Shown in pieces: positions 36,030-47,343 of a stretch of 64,000 nt of DNA. The notes under the pieces were generated by a model. It was given only the letters and a program-made list of their open reading frames with translations, searched no databases and was not told the DNA's origin. The stretch is from Gigaspora margarita (lineage: Eukaryota > Glomeromycota > Glomeromycetes > Diversisporales > Gigasporaceae), in contig WTPW01001240.1 of assembly GCA_009809945.1 (NCBI GenBank), positions 1 through 64,000 on the forward strand. Direction: 5' to 3'. The position numbers and the translations under genes are program-made. Every line of letters starts with the position of its first letter. Positions within the stretch are counted from its first letter, which is position 1.

Positions 36030-36603
36030 TTAATTAACTGCCTAATTTAGAATCGTGATGAGATAATGTACTAATGATATCTTCATTGTCAAAAACAAGT
36101 AGAAGAAGACACATGTGGCAAGCAAACCAGCAAACATCTCCGCTCGAAGCAAGATTCACATCCGAACCCTCCACCCATGGAATTTGCATAGACCTACATG
36201 AATCATAACATTTTGTGGTAGTTTAAACTTCTCATTAAGGCCGTATGATCGGGTAATCGTAATTCATTAGAAATTAGTATAATGATTGCATGAGCGATGA
36301 GTATAATATAATGCATAAAGAAATATGTAGTGGTATAAGAGTCAAGATCGTATGACCGATTTATGATGTAAATAATGAGAGTCAAAGAATGTATATAAGC
36401 GAAGCGAAAATAATAAAGACGGGGGAGCTTCTCTTCTGGTAATATAATAACTTTGTGTTAACAATCGTATATCTCTTAGTGAATAAACTTATCTGTGTGA
36501 AGTATCTTATCGGTGCAGTACCTGAACGATACGTCAGTCATCGTACTGCCAAGTGAGTGAAGTTCAGTAGCAAACGACACGATAGTCTGAGTGACTACGT
36601 GAC
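36030..36603 (+). other. possible solo LTR fossil
   Basis: A moderately GC-richer block with a TATA-like GTATATAAGCG (36391), an AATAAAG word soon after (36409) and an end reading CTACGTGACA. This layout resembles a lone LTR of a retrotransposon. A clear 5-bp duplication was not found, so both the start and the family are uncertain. Confidence 0.25.
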
Positions 36604-37463
36604 AGTAATATCAAAATTTTCAGGGTAATGATTTAATTAAGGGATTTGCAAGTTATAGCACATATAAAATTTATCTATAATAATGTTAATATCTCAAGAA
36701 AATATCTTTTTGATGATTTCGGGTTAAATGAATGCACTGAATTGTAGCATTCATTTAGACCCAAATTCATTGGAAACAATTTAACTGTTCTCGAATTACA
36801 GAAATTTCGACAATATAATTTACTGGTTTCATCCGTTCGCAGTGTAGTTGCGCAGCTACCTTATTGTGTAAGCTTAAGTACATACGTTATAAAAGCCGGT
36901 TATCAATGCTTAATGTCAAATTTTCAGAGAGCTAAACTTGCTATTATAATATCGTAAATTCTTACAAGCTTTCATTTTATAACTTACATATGAATATTAC
37001 TTACTAGAAATTGCTGTAACAAATCTTAGATATATTAAATTGAATTAAGATAATAAACTTTAATGTCATGTTTTAAAATTTTAGAGAAAAATTTTTTAAT
37101 CTAATAAATTCTTCATAACGACATCTATATTTGTTTATTTATTTAAATTTTTGTTAGATGTTAATGGCTTATTTAACTCTATTTATAATTGGCTTTTTTA
37201 AAAACTAAATAAAATCAATAACATCTCCAACAGTTTTTAAAAAACCTCAAACATTAAGTTCAAAGTATACATTATACTATTGTTTAGCTTTGTTTATATT
37301 TGCTTGCTTACCGAAAATTTGACTTTTGCCAGGTTATACAGTATTCGCCTCTTTTTTTGCTTCTTTTAGCGGGTGCTTCTACTAGGGTTTTGTCAGGTTT
37401 TACCTTTTTTCTTTTCGATATTAGGTTTTGTCTTTCTCCTAACAACTATTCTTTAAACCGTCT
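36604..37463. other. intergenic, no gene seen
   Basis: AT-rich sequence. A short frame at 37300-37485 runs into the neighbouring transposon end and has no family features. Confidence 0.4.
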
Positions 37464-38059
37464 AGCGGGCAAATTTGCCCGCTAAAATTTTTTTTGCCCA
37501 AATTTTATTAAGACGCACCCCATATTCCCTAACCTAAAATAAAAGTGCACCACATGCTAGATGAATGTAATTCTTATCTTACTTCCTTAACACTGCCCCA
37601 AAAATCAACTAAATAGGGTTGATCGTTATAAAGTCTACGATCAAATTTAATAATAAAAAAGGGACCTTCACGTGACAATCATGAAATATCTTCACGATCG
37701 TCACGTGGAGGTACCTTTTATAATGTTGGTCAGACCCAACGAACCGGGCAGGCTTTGGTATCCTGCGCAGCTGTGAAAACCGAGCTTCAAACGGTGAGCG
37801 ATTTTACAATATGACACTAAAGTTGGTCAAAAGATTCTTCACGACCAACTTCACAGAGCTGATTTTGGGGAAGATGGTACACCTTACAGTCATTGTGTGA
37901 CCTCTGCCTTTTGTTTGAATCATTTCGAGTATGCCACACTACAGCTATTGAATGTAACGTGTGGTTCTAGCTGGTTAGAATAAAGAGCTTCATAAAAAAA
38001 ATTTTTTGTTTTTAATATTCTACTTCGTCCAATTATTTTAGCGGGCAAATTTGCCCGCT
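37464..38059. mobile_element. TIR element with self-palindromic ends, 596 bp
   Basis: Both ends carry AGCGGGCAAATTTGCCCGCT, which is its own reverse complement, followed inward by AAAA. The flanks TAAACCGTCT and TAAACCGGAC look like an imperfect 9-10 bp target duplication (7 of 10 bases), as for Mutator-type elements. Inside, ACCTTCACGTGACAATC pairs with GATCGTCACGTGGAGGT (37667-37717). There is no coding region. Confidence 0.75.
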
Positions 38060-38255
38060 TAAACCGGACAGCTTAAGCGATAAATGTGACCTACTATGCC
38101 TTATATCAAGATTAGAGTGTACAGAAATCCGCGGTGGCAGAATATGTGCAGAATTCTGTTTTTGGCGCATTTTTGCCTGCTCTAACAGAAAAGCAGAAAG
38201 CTGCTTGAACAGAAGAATCCGAAGAATTCTCTAATAAATGATTGGCAGATAAAAT

Positions 38256-38435
38256 CTACTATCGTAAAATTGTATTAAATACGAATTTTCTTTGGCATTA
38301 TATTCGTAAAATTGTATGTCAATACGAACTTGCCTTTGATATTATATCGTAAAATTGGATGGCAATACAAACTTGCCTTGACATTATATCATAAAATTGG
38401 ATGGCAATGCAAACTTGTCTTGACATTTTTACATT
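38256..38435 (+). repeat. tandem repeat, ~44-bp unit, four copies
   Basis: Units of the form CGTAAAATTGGATGGCAATA + CAAACTTGCCTTGACATTAT follow head to tail and become more alike to the right. It is a minisatellite. A T40/A14 homopolymer junction follows. Confidence 0.85.
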
Positions 38436-38474
38436 ATTAAAATTTTTAAGATATTTAAGAAAAAAAGAGCGTTT

Positions 38475-38476
<2 letters not shown>

Positions 38477-38530
<54 letters not shown>
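38477..38530. repeat. T-run/A-run junction (T40, A14)
   Basis: The longest of the four homopolymer junctions in the window. Run lengths are likely to be unreliable in the assembly. Confidence 0.85.
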
Positions 38531-38670
38531 GTCATCACAAATGACAGGCACTTCATTAATATGTCGTGCTTTGTCGCATATGATGGTTTTAAAGCTGTAT
38601 TTCGTCAAAACGTAAAAGATAGTATTACCAATACAAATAATTCTGTACCAAATACTACCGTTATACTGTA

Positions 38671-39860
38671 GTGAATATAGGGCTCCCGATGCTGCCCTTC
38701 TTCTATCAAATTAATGGATTTATCCCCCCTGTACATTTATCTGAAAAAGAACAAATAAATTTGGATCTTGTTCAAGTTTTAACAGCAGCAGATATACCTC
38801 TCGCGAAAGTAGATGAATTTTTTCGAAAATACTGCAAATTTGGATATAAATATATATACTGAGCATATATAATTATTTTAGGCAGTTTTGTTGCTGGTAA
38901 TAACCATTAGAGAGAAATATTTACCAATGTTGTACGAAAGAATCGTTAGTAAAAAAATTGCATTACCGTGGATGAAAGACAGATGTTTGTGGTAGAGAAG
39001 CTGTCAATATTTTCTTTAGTTTTAAAATCAAATGGTTGAACAAAATATTTTAAAAAAATAGATAGTACAACTATTTCGCATATTTCCTTACTATTTTTAT
39101 AAAAATTCAATATTGACGATAGTAGCACTATGATTCAAAAATTAGCTCAATTTTTCAATAATAATGAGCTAATTCTTAAATTTGAGGAATTGATGATATT
39201 GATTTTATAGTTCATTGATCAAGATTCATATAAACATCTGCAAAACAGTAGAGAAAATACAATTTTAGATAGAAAGCAGCATACAAACTTATACGAACAC
39301 GGTGGTCCGAACTGCTTCGATTGAGATATTAATATATTGATTATTTCAAATGCTAAGATAAAAACTATACATGTATAATACTATTTTAATATTTTAATTT
39401 ATGATCAGGAAGCACCTTATGCAATTACAAGAATTGATTAAGAATTGATCAGACTTATGCTGAATTAACAAATGATACATTAAGAACCGCCGATGAGTAC
39501 AAAATTAATTTAGCTTTAAAAACATTTTGATAAACATAACGCGCTTCTTCCCTTTAGGATATATACAAGCACAAAATAGTAGATATTTATAATGAAATTG
39601 ATGAATTCATATTATGTACCTGCAAATAATTTAATCGTCGAACAGCATTATATTATGGTTTGCAAGCAATTTTCGATTTGAAAATTTTGATTTAAATACT
39701 ATTGAGTGTAAAAAAGAAGTATATTACCGATTTTATCTAAGATAGCATTATTTCTGTTTCAAGTGTGGATGTTGACGTAGCTTTTCAATTTATAAAAATA
39801 TTCTCAGTGACCGTAGATGTTGCAGAAAATTTTATTGCGATGTTAAATTTATATGTTCAA
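38671..39860 (+). pseudogene. hAT-type transposase relic
   Basis: Plus-strand pieces in changing frames resemble a hAT transposase of the BED-finger type. They are QINLDLVQVLTAADIPLAKV (38755), then EKYLPMLYERIVSKKIALPW (38915), the block usually read as an IPS..LR..YLP.LYE region, and near the end AFQFIKIFSVTVDVAENFIA (39785), placed like the C-terminal dimerisation domain. The relic holds many stops and shifts and is old. Terminal repeats were not found. Confidence 0.5.
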
Positions 39861-39994
39861 ATTTTTTTTTTAAAAAACTATTAGAGTTCGTCTGTAAACT
39901 TTACAATTTTTTAATATATCTTATATGTATTACTAAGATTCAGTTATAATAACAATTAAAAAGTTTAGTCGACTGATTAGTCGACTAAAAAATG

Positions 39995-41147
39995 TTATGT
40001 AGCTAATCCTGATCCTTGTGATTTTTTCCGTATGCTAGATTTACCCACCGGGTCCCAATATTTATTCATATCATCATTTGCATAAAAAGCGGTTTCATCA
40101 TCGGTAACAGGATCCAGTGTCTGAAATTGGGTTGCGGAGTCTGCGGACCGCAACAAATTTTAAATTTCCGCAACCAAAATCTGAAGTGCATATGCAAATT
40201 CCGCACATAAATTTGCAAATTTTACTTATAAATTTTGATTAAATGCTTATACGCGCAACTAAATTTTTATAAATTCTTATAATCCGCAACTATTTTTTTT
40301 TTATTTAGTTGCAGCCCGCAACTAATTTAAAAATTGAATTTCAGACACTGACAGGATCTATTTCACGCTCATCGTGAGAAAGTTCTGGCAAGATAATATG
40401 GTTTAAATTTCCACCTTCATATGTGGTCATTCGGGTTCGTAACCTAGCCATTTCTTGCAAAAAATAAGTTTAGCATTCTACCACATCTTCACGTTCGTGA
40501 CCGTCAAAATAAATTTTTTTTTGAATGAGTTTGGTATTTCCATCCAAGTAATTTTAGCCATCTGCACGCAGTTGACCTACTAATGGTTGTTTTACTCGTG
40601 ATTCTAAAAGTGGGCATAAAATTACTGACATATTTTTATCCAAATACTGATTTATTTGAAGTCGAAAACTTTTATTATGTATTAAAGATTTTTGTTTTTT
40701 ATATGTTGGCCACATTTTGACTTGATTAATTATTTGTTTATTCTTCCATTGATTTGCCCAGGTACGAATACGCCGTGCATACCACGGGCCTTTACCTAAA
40801 CTCTTAGCCAAAAGTTCACTTGCCTTCATCTTTGTATACCCTTGATCCTGAACAAGATGAAGAAATTGTCTTGTTGTATTAAGACGTATATCAACAATTT
40901 CTATTTTCAGTAGTGATGATAATATAGATTATCATCATTAGCACTACTATTGAGTGTCTTATTAGATGAACAAGCAAGTTTTGATACTGTAGGTTGATTT
41001 TGATTGATAGGGATCAAGTGCTATAGATTCGTAATTTATGTAAGAAGCAGCATTGGTCGATTTAACATGTTGCAAGGACGATTTATTTTTCAATATTCGG
41101 TAATAGCTTTTCGAGACTGTCTTTGCGCGTTTATTTTGTTTTGGCAT
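39995..41147 (-). pseudogene. second transposase-like relic, interrupted by a hAT MITE
   Basis: On the minus strand, 41147-40962 starts MPKQNKRAKTVSKSYYRIL, and 40829-40554 contains GPWYARRIRTWANQWKNKQI...WPTYKKQKSLI...RLQINQYL. That is the N-terminal DNA-binding part of a transposase family recurrent in basidiomycete and Glomeromycotina genomes. Beyond a frame break comes YFDGHEREDVVE..YFLQEMARLRTRM, typical of the region before the catalytic core. A tail DDETAFYANDDMNKYWDP at 40095-40045 continues in register only when the MITE at 40115-40350 is removed. The family name is from memory. The catalytic core is not complete here. Confidence 0.6.
40115..40350. mobile_element. hAT-type MITE, 236 bp, perfect 8-bp duplication
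   Basis: The ends CAGTGTCTGAAATT and AATTTCAGACACTG are exact 14-base inverted repeats. ACAGGATC flanks it on both sides (40107-40114, 40351-40358). CAGTG ends and 8-bp target duplications are hAT hallmarks. The interior repeats CCGCAAC and TTGCGG words. It lies inside the transposase relic, so it came later. Confidence 0.95.
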
Positions 41148-41528
41148 TTTTATTTTATTTCATTTTTGTTATTTAAATTACAAGTTTCGAAAAAGTTAAA
41201 TAAAATATAATCTGATCAAGTCTTCTTCTTACATACTGATAGTATTACTATATCAGATATTGTCTAGGGAATCAATCATCTCGATTTATATGTACATATC
41301 TGATATGTACATACGTACCAGTTACGTATTAGAACGAAACCTACCTAAAGCCAGTTTCAGGAATACATACGTACATACTACCGTAATAACGCCCGCCTGC
41401 GCGTCATTTTGAGTAGTAAAATTATATGACAATATCATATGAATTTACTAATTAAACTTAGTGATATGACCCTGTCATAGTCCAGAACTGGCTTCAATGG
41501 AGCCCGCCAATGGAGCTCTGAATGGAGC

Positions 41529-41602
41529 CAATGGATACTAGTTTTTTTGAGCTCCATTCACGATGTGAATAGAAAAAAAATTAGTATCCATTGGCTCCAC
41601 TG
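41529..41602. repeat. hairpin GGAGCCAATGGATACTA...
   Basis: GGAGCCAATGGATACTAGTT pairs with AATTAGTATCCATTGGCTCC across a ~30-base loop that repeats GAGCTCCATTCA. Upstream, AATGGAGC words occur three more times (41490-41530). Confidence 0.75.
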
Positions 41603-41741
41603 AAAATTTTACGTATCTGGTATAAAGTTAAATTACATGCGTACAAATCAACAAAAAAAAGAATGGGCGTAATTAAATATTGTTAGGATTTAGGGTTAGG
41701 GTTGATAGAGTATATGTAGGGTTTATACTTTTTCCCTAAAT

Positions 41742-41819
41742 TTCAGCATCAGCCGATTTTAGCATCAACCGATTAGCATCAGCCGATTTTAGCATCAGCC
41801 GATTTCAGCATCAGCCGCG
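41742..41819 (+). repeat. tandem array of AGCATCAGCCGATTTT, five units
   Basis: Five units of 13-17 bases differ mostly in the number of T at the end. One isolated unit is found at 33551. Confidence 0.9.
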
Positions 41820-42519
41820 ACAATAATTTTTCTTAGCGCCAAACCACTTTTTCCAAAATTCAAATTGTTTTTTTTTAGGTTTTTTTTTCGATATTAAAAT
41901 TTAAAGTAATATTATGTATTCCACAAAATCTGCAGAATGGTTATCTGTTCAAACTCGATTATCTTAGTTAAATCACGTGATACACATATTGTTTCACAAT
42001 TAACGTTTCTATCATAAAAATTCCACGTATTTATTAATTTTATTAATAATGAATAAAATTACGACATTGATTAATTATCCAAATTGAGTGATTCCGTCAT
42101 TTTTAATAACAAGACTCGACATAAGCACCAGACTAAAAAGATTCTAGATCCGTGCTCCAGTTAATAAACGATTAAATACAGAAATATGCAGAAACATCCC
42201 GGTTATCGTTTTTTTCCGAATTTTTTACTGTACATATTCATTTTTTAGATATATGCAGAATGATAATCCGCAGTTATTAAGAGTTCGAGGATCAAGTTTT
42301 TATATTTTGTTCTTTTATATAACACCACTCACATTACCTTCCTTATTCGATTGTGCTTGGGAAGAAGCTTGGCCTTGATCGTAGTACAAACATCTCGCAT
42401 TAGTAATCGGTTTAAAAAAAAAAAATGTATGAAAAATAGTTCATCAATTTTCTTTTTTTTTTTTTTTCAATTGAACAAAAACGAGAATAAATTTAGTTTA
42501 TTAGATAGGTCATTCAAAC

Positions 42520-43588
42520 ATGTCCTCTTTTCGTTTCGTTCGTTGTTTTGCTACACGTGCAAGAGCATCAAGAACTTCAGCTTTTGCCCTCGGTTCAATG
42601 ACGCCACTCTCCACTGTTTCTGTATCTTTTCGTAATCGAATTTTCCCTTCGGTTTCTCGTAATTACACTGCTCAAACCACGGAAAAAAAGGGCGGAAAGA
42701 CTGCTATATTGTGGATAGGAGCTGGCCTTATTGCAGCAGGTGCTGGCTATTACTATTTCGTTAATCCTGAATTGGGTGCAAAAACTCTTGTCCCTACAAA
42801 TAAAGAACCTGATTATCAAAAAATTTATGATCAAATTGCTGATGTTCTTGAAGATAATGACTGGGATGATGGTTCATGGGGTCCAATTTTTCTTCGCTTA
42901 GCATGGCATGCTGCTGGTACTTATGACAAAAAGACAAACACTGGTGGTAGTAATGGTGCTACCATGAGATTCTCTCCAGAATCTGATCATGGTGCAAATG
43001 CTGGCTTAAAAGCTGCAAGAGAGAAATTGGAAATTATTAAAAAAAATAATCCTGAAATAACATATTCAGATTTATGGAGTTTAGCAGGTGTTGTTGCTGT
43101 TCAAGAAATGGTAAATTATAAAAAAATAAATTTAAATGTTTTATAATAAATAATATAATATGTTTCATTCCTATAAAATTCTTTATAGGGTGGGCCTAAA
43201 GTTCCATGGATACCTGGCCGGTAAGTTTCACGAATAAGTTATCATTAGACACTACTGCATGTTGTTCCAATTTCGTCATCATTCGGCATTATTGTTTTTA
43301 TTATAATATAATAGCAAGGATTCCGAAGCCGCAGCTTGTACACCAGATGGCCGTCTTCCCGATGCGGCTCAAGGGTCATCTCATCTTCGAGACATTTTCT
43401 ATCGTATGGGATTCGATGATCGGTAATTTTCTACCCTTTCATAACAAACCTTTAGTGACTTTACACATAAATTCTTTATGTCGTCATGGATACTTTAATG
43501 TGAATTACTAGATCATAATTAAGATCAACCCGAAATATTTGCTATGACAAACCCTTTCTTTTGTAATAATTAAACTAGCTAAATTGCC

Positions 43589-43621
<33 letters not shown>

Positions 43622-44393
43622 CGCCGGATATTAATTCTAACTTTACTTGTATTTATAATCCGAGTCAAGTCGAGTACCGCGTTAAACTTTTTTTTTTTTT
43701 TTTTATCACAGAGAAATCGTCGCGCTTGCTGGTGCGCATGCCCTTGGAAGATGTCATCCAGATCGATCAGGTTTTGATGGACCATGGACTCCGAGGTTTG
43801 AAATCAAAGTTTGAACAAAATAAATTATAAATTTTGGTCAAAAAACATGATTTCGTTAAAACCTTTAATAAGCATTTAATAACAAGTTGGCACATAATAT
43901 TCTATCATTAAACTTACATTTTCCCGTACGCACATTTGCAATCACAAGTCCCACAATGTTCACCAATGGATTTTACCAAGAACTTTTGGGGAAGAAATGG
44001 GTAGAAAAAAAATGGAAAGGACCAAAACAATTTGTTGATAAGGAAACAGGTATATTTAAAGTTTCTTTTAAGATATTAAAAAAAAATGGTAATATTTAAT
44101 GAATTTTTTTTTGTCTAGGTGAACTCATGATGCTTCCCGCAGATATGTCCTTAATTCAGGTATATTTAATTAAATTATATTCAAAAACATATATTATATA
44201 TACGTAATTCTATGTAATTATCTTTATTATTGTTTAAATTTAGGATAAAGCTTTTAGGCCACACGTAGAAAAATATGCAAAAGATGAGGAATTGTTTTTC
44301 AAAGATTTTGCAGCAGCATTTCATAAACTTGAAGAACTTGGTGTACCAAGAACTGGTGATGAAAAAGTTTATTATTTTAAGACTAAAGAGTAA
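42520..44393 (+). CDS. CCP1: mitochondrial cytochrome c peroxidase, seven exons, 368 aa
   Basis: It reduces hydrogen peroxide to water with electrons from cytochrome c in the intermembrane space. Exons: 42520-43110, 43189-43220, 43315-43422, 43712-43795, 43949-44049, 44119-44159, 44244-44393 (1107 bases, in frame throughout, all GT-AG). Residues 1-50 are Arg/Ser-rich without acids, a mitochondrial presequence, and 62-81 ([20 protein letters not shown]) form a membrane segment, as in the yeast bipartite signal. The peroxidase domain has the distal Arg126, Trp129 and His130 ([12 protein letters not shown]), the proximal haem ligand His253 ([10 protein letters not shown]), the radical Trp269 (DGPWTPSPTMFTN) and Asp314 (LPADMSLIQ), matching yeast Arg48, Trp51, His52, His175, Trp191 and Asp235. 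The ATG at 42520 is the first in frame after stops. The gene looks fully functional. Confidence 0.97.
43423..43711 (+). other. intron 3 of cytochrome c peroxidase, with homopolymer hairpin
   Basis: At 289 bases it is the longest intron of the gene; the others are 69-153. It contains a T16/A17 junction (43590-43621) and a further T run before the CACAG acceptor. It begins GTAATT. Confidence 0.93.
43590..43621. repeat. T-run/A-run junction (T16, A17) inside an intron
   Basis: Same structure as at 32564, 35232 and 38477, here within a functional gene. Confidence 0.9.
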
Positions 44394-44520
44394 TCGCATT
44401 TTTAAGAATGATTATTATGGTGATAAAATTTAATTTAAAAGAAATCCTTTAAGTGACCGATAGATTTCTTTTATATAGTATGATTAAATGTAAATATTCT
44501 ATTTAACACATATTCTCTCA

Positions 44521-44526
44521 AATAAA
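44521..44526 (+). terminator. AATAAA polyadenylation signal of the peroxidase gene
   Basis: AATAAA lies 128 bases after the stop codon and is the first canonical signal downstream. Confidence 0.6.
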
Positions 44527-44772
44527 GAATGGGTTAAACTTTCAGATAATTATGCAGTATTGGTTTTTTTTCGAAAATTGGAATTATTCAATGTTTCGTA
44601 CAACATGAATTATAGTAATGAAAATTTTCATTTTGAATGCAAATTACTTGAAGTATAATCGTATAAAAGAAAAATTTTTATATGAAAAATCGATAAATAT
44701 GTGCCCGGTGTCTTGATTTTGTCAACAGAATGCATCATAATCGGGTGCTATAGTCTGCGCTTTCCTGGGTAG

Positions 44773-44875
44773 TTAGGTATAAGTGAAAGTTTATCGGGAA
44801 AGTATAAATGATGTATCGGCTGCTTACCAGTGATACATCAATTACACTTACCAGTAAATTTTCGATTATACCTAA
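44773..44875. mobile_element. small foldback MITE, 103 bp
   Basis: TTAGGTATAAGTGAAAGTTT and its imperfect complement end the unit, and the arms pair through to GATGTATCGGC/TGATACATC around a ~10-base loop. TTA/TAA at the ends may be a Harbinger-type duplication. Confidence 0.65.
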
Positions 44876-45237
44876 TATGATTGATTGTCTCCTGCCATCC
44901 ACGTAACATAAACTTTTGTATACTTATTTTAAATGAAACCTTTATTTTACGCGCTGTCTTTAATATAAAAGATTAAATAGGGATAATGTTTATACTCATT
45001 CACTTAAATTGATATTAGTATAAATAAGTATTTGAAAAAAGTTACGTGGATGGGATTGTCCAGAGGTAATATGATCAATCTAAACTGTTTAATATTTGTC
45101 ACAAGAAATTTATATATCGTATCGTCACGGAGTAACGCTCGCCTTTCGTATTATTTTGAATATATGCGCGTTATTTTGGGTATGCACATGTGTATTATTT
45201 CGAAGCAAAAGTTGATTCTGTAATAAATCTGATTTTA
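44876..45237. other. intergenic, no gene seen
   Basis: AT-rich. A 63-codon frame (45032-45223) lacks any family feature. Confidence 0.4.
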
Positions 45238-45425
45238 ATTTATGCTAAGTTCAACATAAAACAGATTCGTTTTATGATGTTAAGAATAAGATGAATTCGC
45301 TTTTATGATGTTTTAGAATAATGATTTTGTTTTTATTCTAGGCTTAGCATGAAACGATTCGTCTTACAATATTTGGCATAAAACGGATTCTTTTTGTGTC
45401 AAGTTCAGCATAAAATGAACTCAAT
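45238..45425. repeat. imperfect repeats of GTTCAGCATAAAACGGATTC
   Basis: About six degenerate copies of a ~30-base word (AAGTTCAACATAAAACAGAT, GGCATAAAACGGATTC, AAGTTCAGCATAAAATGAA) are mixed with TTTTATGATGTT spacers. It is a decayed tandem array. Confidence 0.65.
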
Positions 45426-45522
45426 TGGCTTGCATGAATACACTATAGTACTTGCATGGAGTATGTTATTAGGACGCGCTTGAAATAATACAATACCATT
45501 TAAAGCACAATTTTTTAAATAA

Positions 45523-45683
45523 TACAAGTCACTCTCATTATAGTAAAGTCGTTGGGCTGAAGAATTTTCTTCACTATATCGAATATTCACTATATCGAGA
45601 GCTCTTTATATAGTAAAGTTTATATTTGTTCTAAAAAAAATCTTCACTATATCGAGAGTTCACTATAACGAGAGTGACTTGTA
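45523..45683. mobile_element. MITE with ACAAGTCACTCTC ends, 161 bp
   Basis: TACAAGTCACTCTC and GAGAGTGACTTGTA are exact complements and include TA at each edge, fitting a Tc1/mariner target. The interior repeats CACTATATCGAGAG words. Confidence 0.8.
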
Positions 45684-46931
45684 CTAGGGCTGCTGATGAG
45701 TAATCTAGGAGTATAACCTTTCATAATAGCGTGGTTTATATGCTGCACCACTTCAGATTGCCATAGGAGTCAAATAAATGTGGTTTATACTTCAGAGTTA
45801 ATAATACTACTCGATTAAAAATATAAGTTATTGTATATTAAAGATAGCATTATAACATTAAATGAAGTTGTTCTATATATCAAAATATAAACTATAACTA
45901 GGAATTGGGAATAATAAAAGTCCGGAGCTTAAAATTTTAATGATACTCGCCAAGAGAACATTGAGCTTAGCCCCTGAAAATTCTATAGTATTATGATCGC
46001 GTTATCCAAAACTAAGTTTTGATATAGATGGAAGGTGAAATTCATTTTCAAATTTTATTATAATTTCAACACTTTAATATTCTTTAAATAAAACAGTTAT
46101 ATTGTTTTATTTCAGTTTAAAATATCTGATATTTAAACAATTTTTATGATTTGAAAAACTAATTTCATTCACAATATTTTCTATTAAGAAAGGCAATTTC
46201 ATCTCCATCTATAGTTTCTGATTCTTTTATAATAATTCATCAAAAACGTAATTTCGGTCAAAAAAATTTGGCATGCCATTAGCCAAAATTCATGCTATGC
46301 TATACTATAGGCATGTCATTGGCATGCCCTTAATATAACTTAAACCATCTTTCGGAATATTTCGGACCTTTGCTCCAATTTTCTCTTGTAATTTTGTTTG
46401 GTTTTCTATCTCGGGATATATATCGGTTTAATTAGAGCGAGGCATCATATAAGTATCTGGACAACAATCAACAATACATTTTAACAATCTCTATAAAATT
46501 TAATCCGGAAGAACTTCAGGTAAAAACTATGGGGTTTAATCTGGAGTAATTCTGGAGCGGTTTAGTTTTAATAGGTACTATACATCACACCACTCTGGAC
46601 CACTCCGTTAACAGCCCTAAATAACGCCATGCCCTTTATTTCGCGACAATACGGGTAAGATAGACAGATATGGCAATTATTTAATTTGGAATACTTTGAA
46701 AGGTCATAAACTAATAAAGTAAATAACTGATAAAGTAGTTAGATTATAACTTTCTATTACTTAGAGCTGATTCAAATTTGTCGCAATCCTAAACAGAATT
46801 CCAAGGAGTACCCGTAAAAGATCATATACAAGACCCGGGTCTCTTATATTCCACCAAAAAAATTAATTAGTAAAAAAAGGAAATTAATTAGTAAAAAATG
46901 AAGGTGGGTCCGATATATGGGGGATCTTGTG
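45684..46931. other. intergenic with GGCATGCC and GGAGTG words
   Basis: At 46271-46331 GGCATGCC and ATGCCATTAG words form short inverted repeats; similar GGCATGCC words recur at 51695-51815. At 46530-46617 a sequence ending CACTCCGTTAACAGCCCT is the reverse complement of the start of the element at 46934. No gene is seen. Confidence 0.45.
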
Positions 46932-46933
46932 GT

Positions 46934-47145
46934 AGGGTTGTTAATGGAGTGTCATACTCCAGAGCAGCTTCGGAGTGAGCTCAACCCTAGTTGGATTGGG
47001 TTAAAGTTATGCTTAAAAATCTGGAGTGAAACTGGAGCAACTCTAAGCAAATCTGAGTGGCTCCGGAGTGACTCCAACCCAACTTGGAATGGGTTGAGGA
47101 ATAGTTCAACTCAACTCAACCCAACCCAACCCATTAATAACTTTA
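46934..47145. mobile_element. GGAGTG-rich MITE
   Basis: It starts AGGGTTGTTAATGGAGTG and ends CCCATTAATAACTTT, with many GGAGTG, CTCCAACCCAA and AACTCAACTCAACCC words in between. A truncated second copy end lies at 46617 in the opposite direction. A 79-codon frame (46917-47156) is a by-product of the repeats. Confidence 0.55.
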
Positions 47146-47343
47146 CAAAAGAGTAAGGGTTCCGCGTAATACTGTCAAACTACTGAAAAAAAGGTTTTGG
47201 TTACGCATTTAGAATAGTAGTTTAACTTTACTAATAAATTAAAATATAACCAATATACAGTACATTATTCCTCCAATATTGTTCGAAAAATCGTGCGAAG
47301 AATGTTTGACTGTTTGTCATTGATTCAAGAATTATTGTGATTA

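Larger units (their letters stand above)
41148..42519. other. intergenic upstream of cytochrome c peroxidase
   Basis: It holds ATGTACATAC/GTACATACGTAC palindromic words (41285-41380), a hairpin (41529-41602), a TTAGGGTTAGGG-like word at 41690, the AGCATCAGCCGATTT array (41742-41819) and homopolymer runs just before the gene. No distinct promoter element was recognised. Confidence 0.5.

Noticed and set aside
38256-38435. CRISPR array
   Set aside because: The units are directly adjacent without unique spacers, and the genome is eukaryotic.
41685-41705. Telomere or chromosome end
   Set aside because: There are only two TTAGGG-like units, and host genes and transposons continue on both sides.
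42595-42834. Minus-strand frame in exon 1 of the peroxidase
   Set aside because: It is the antisense shadow of a well-supported exon.
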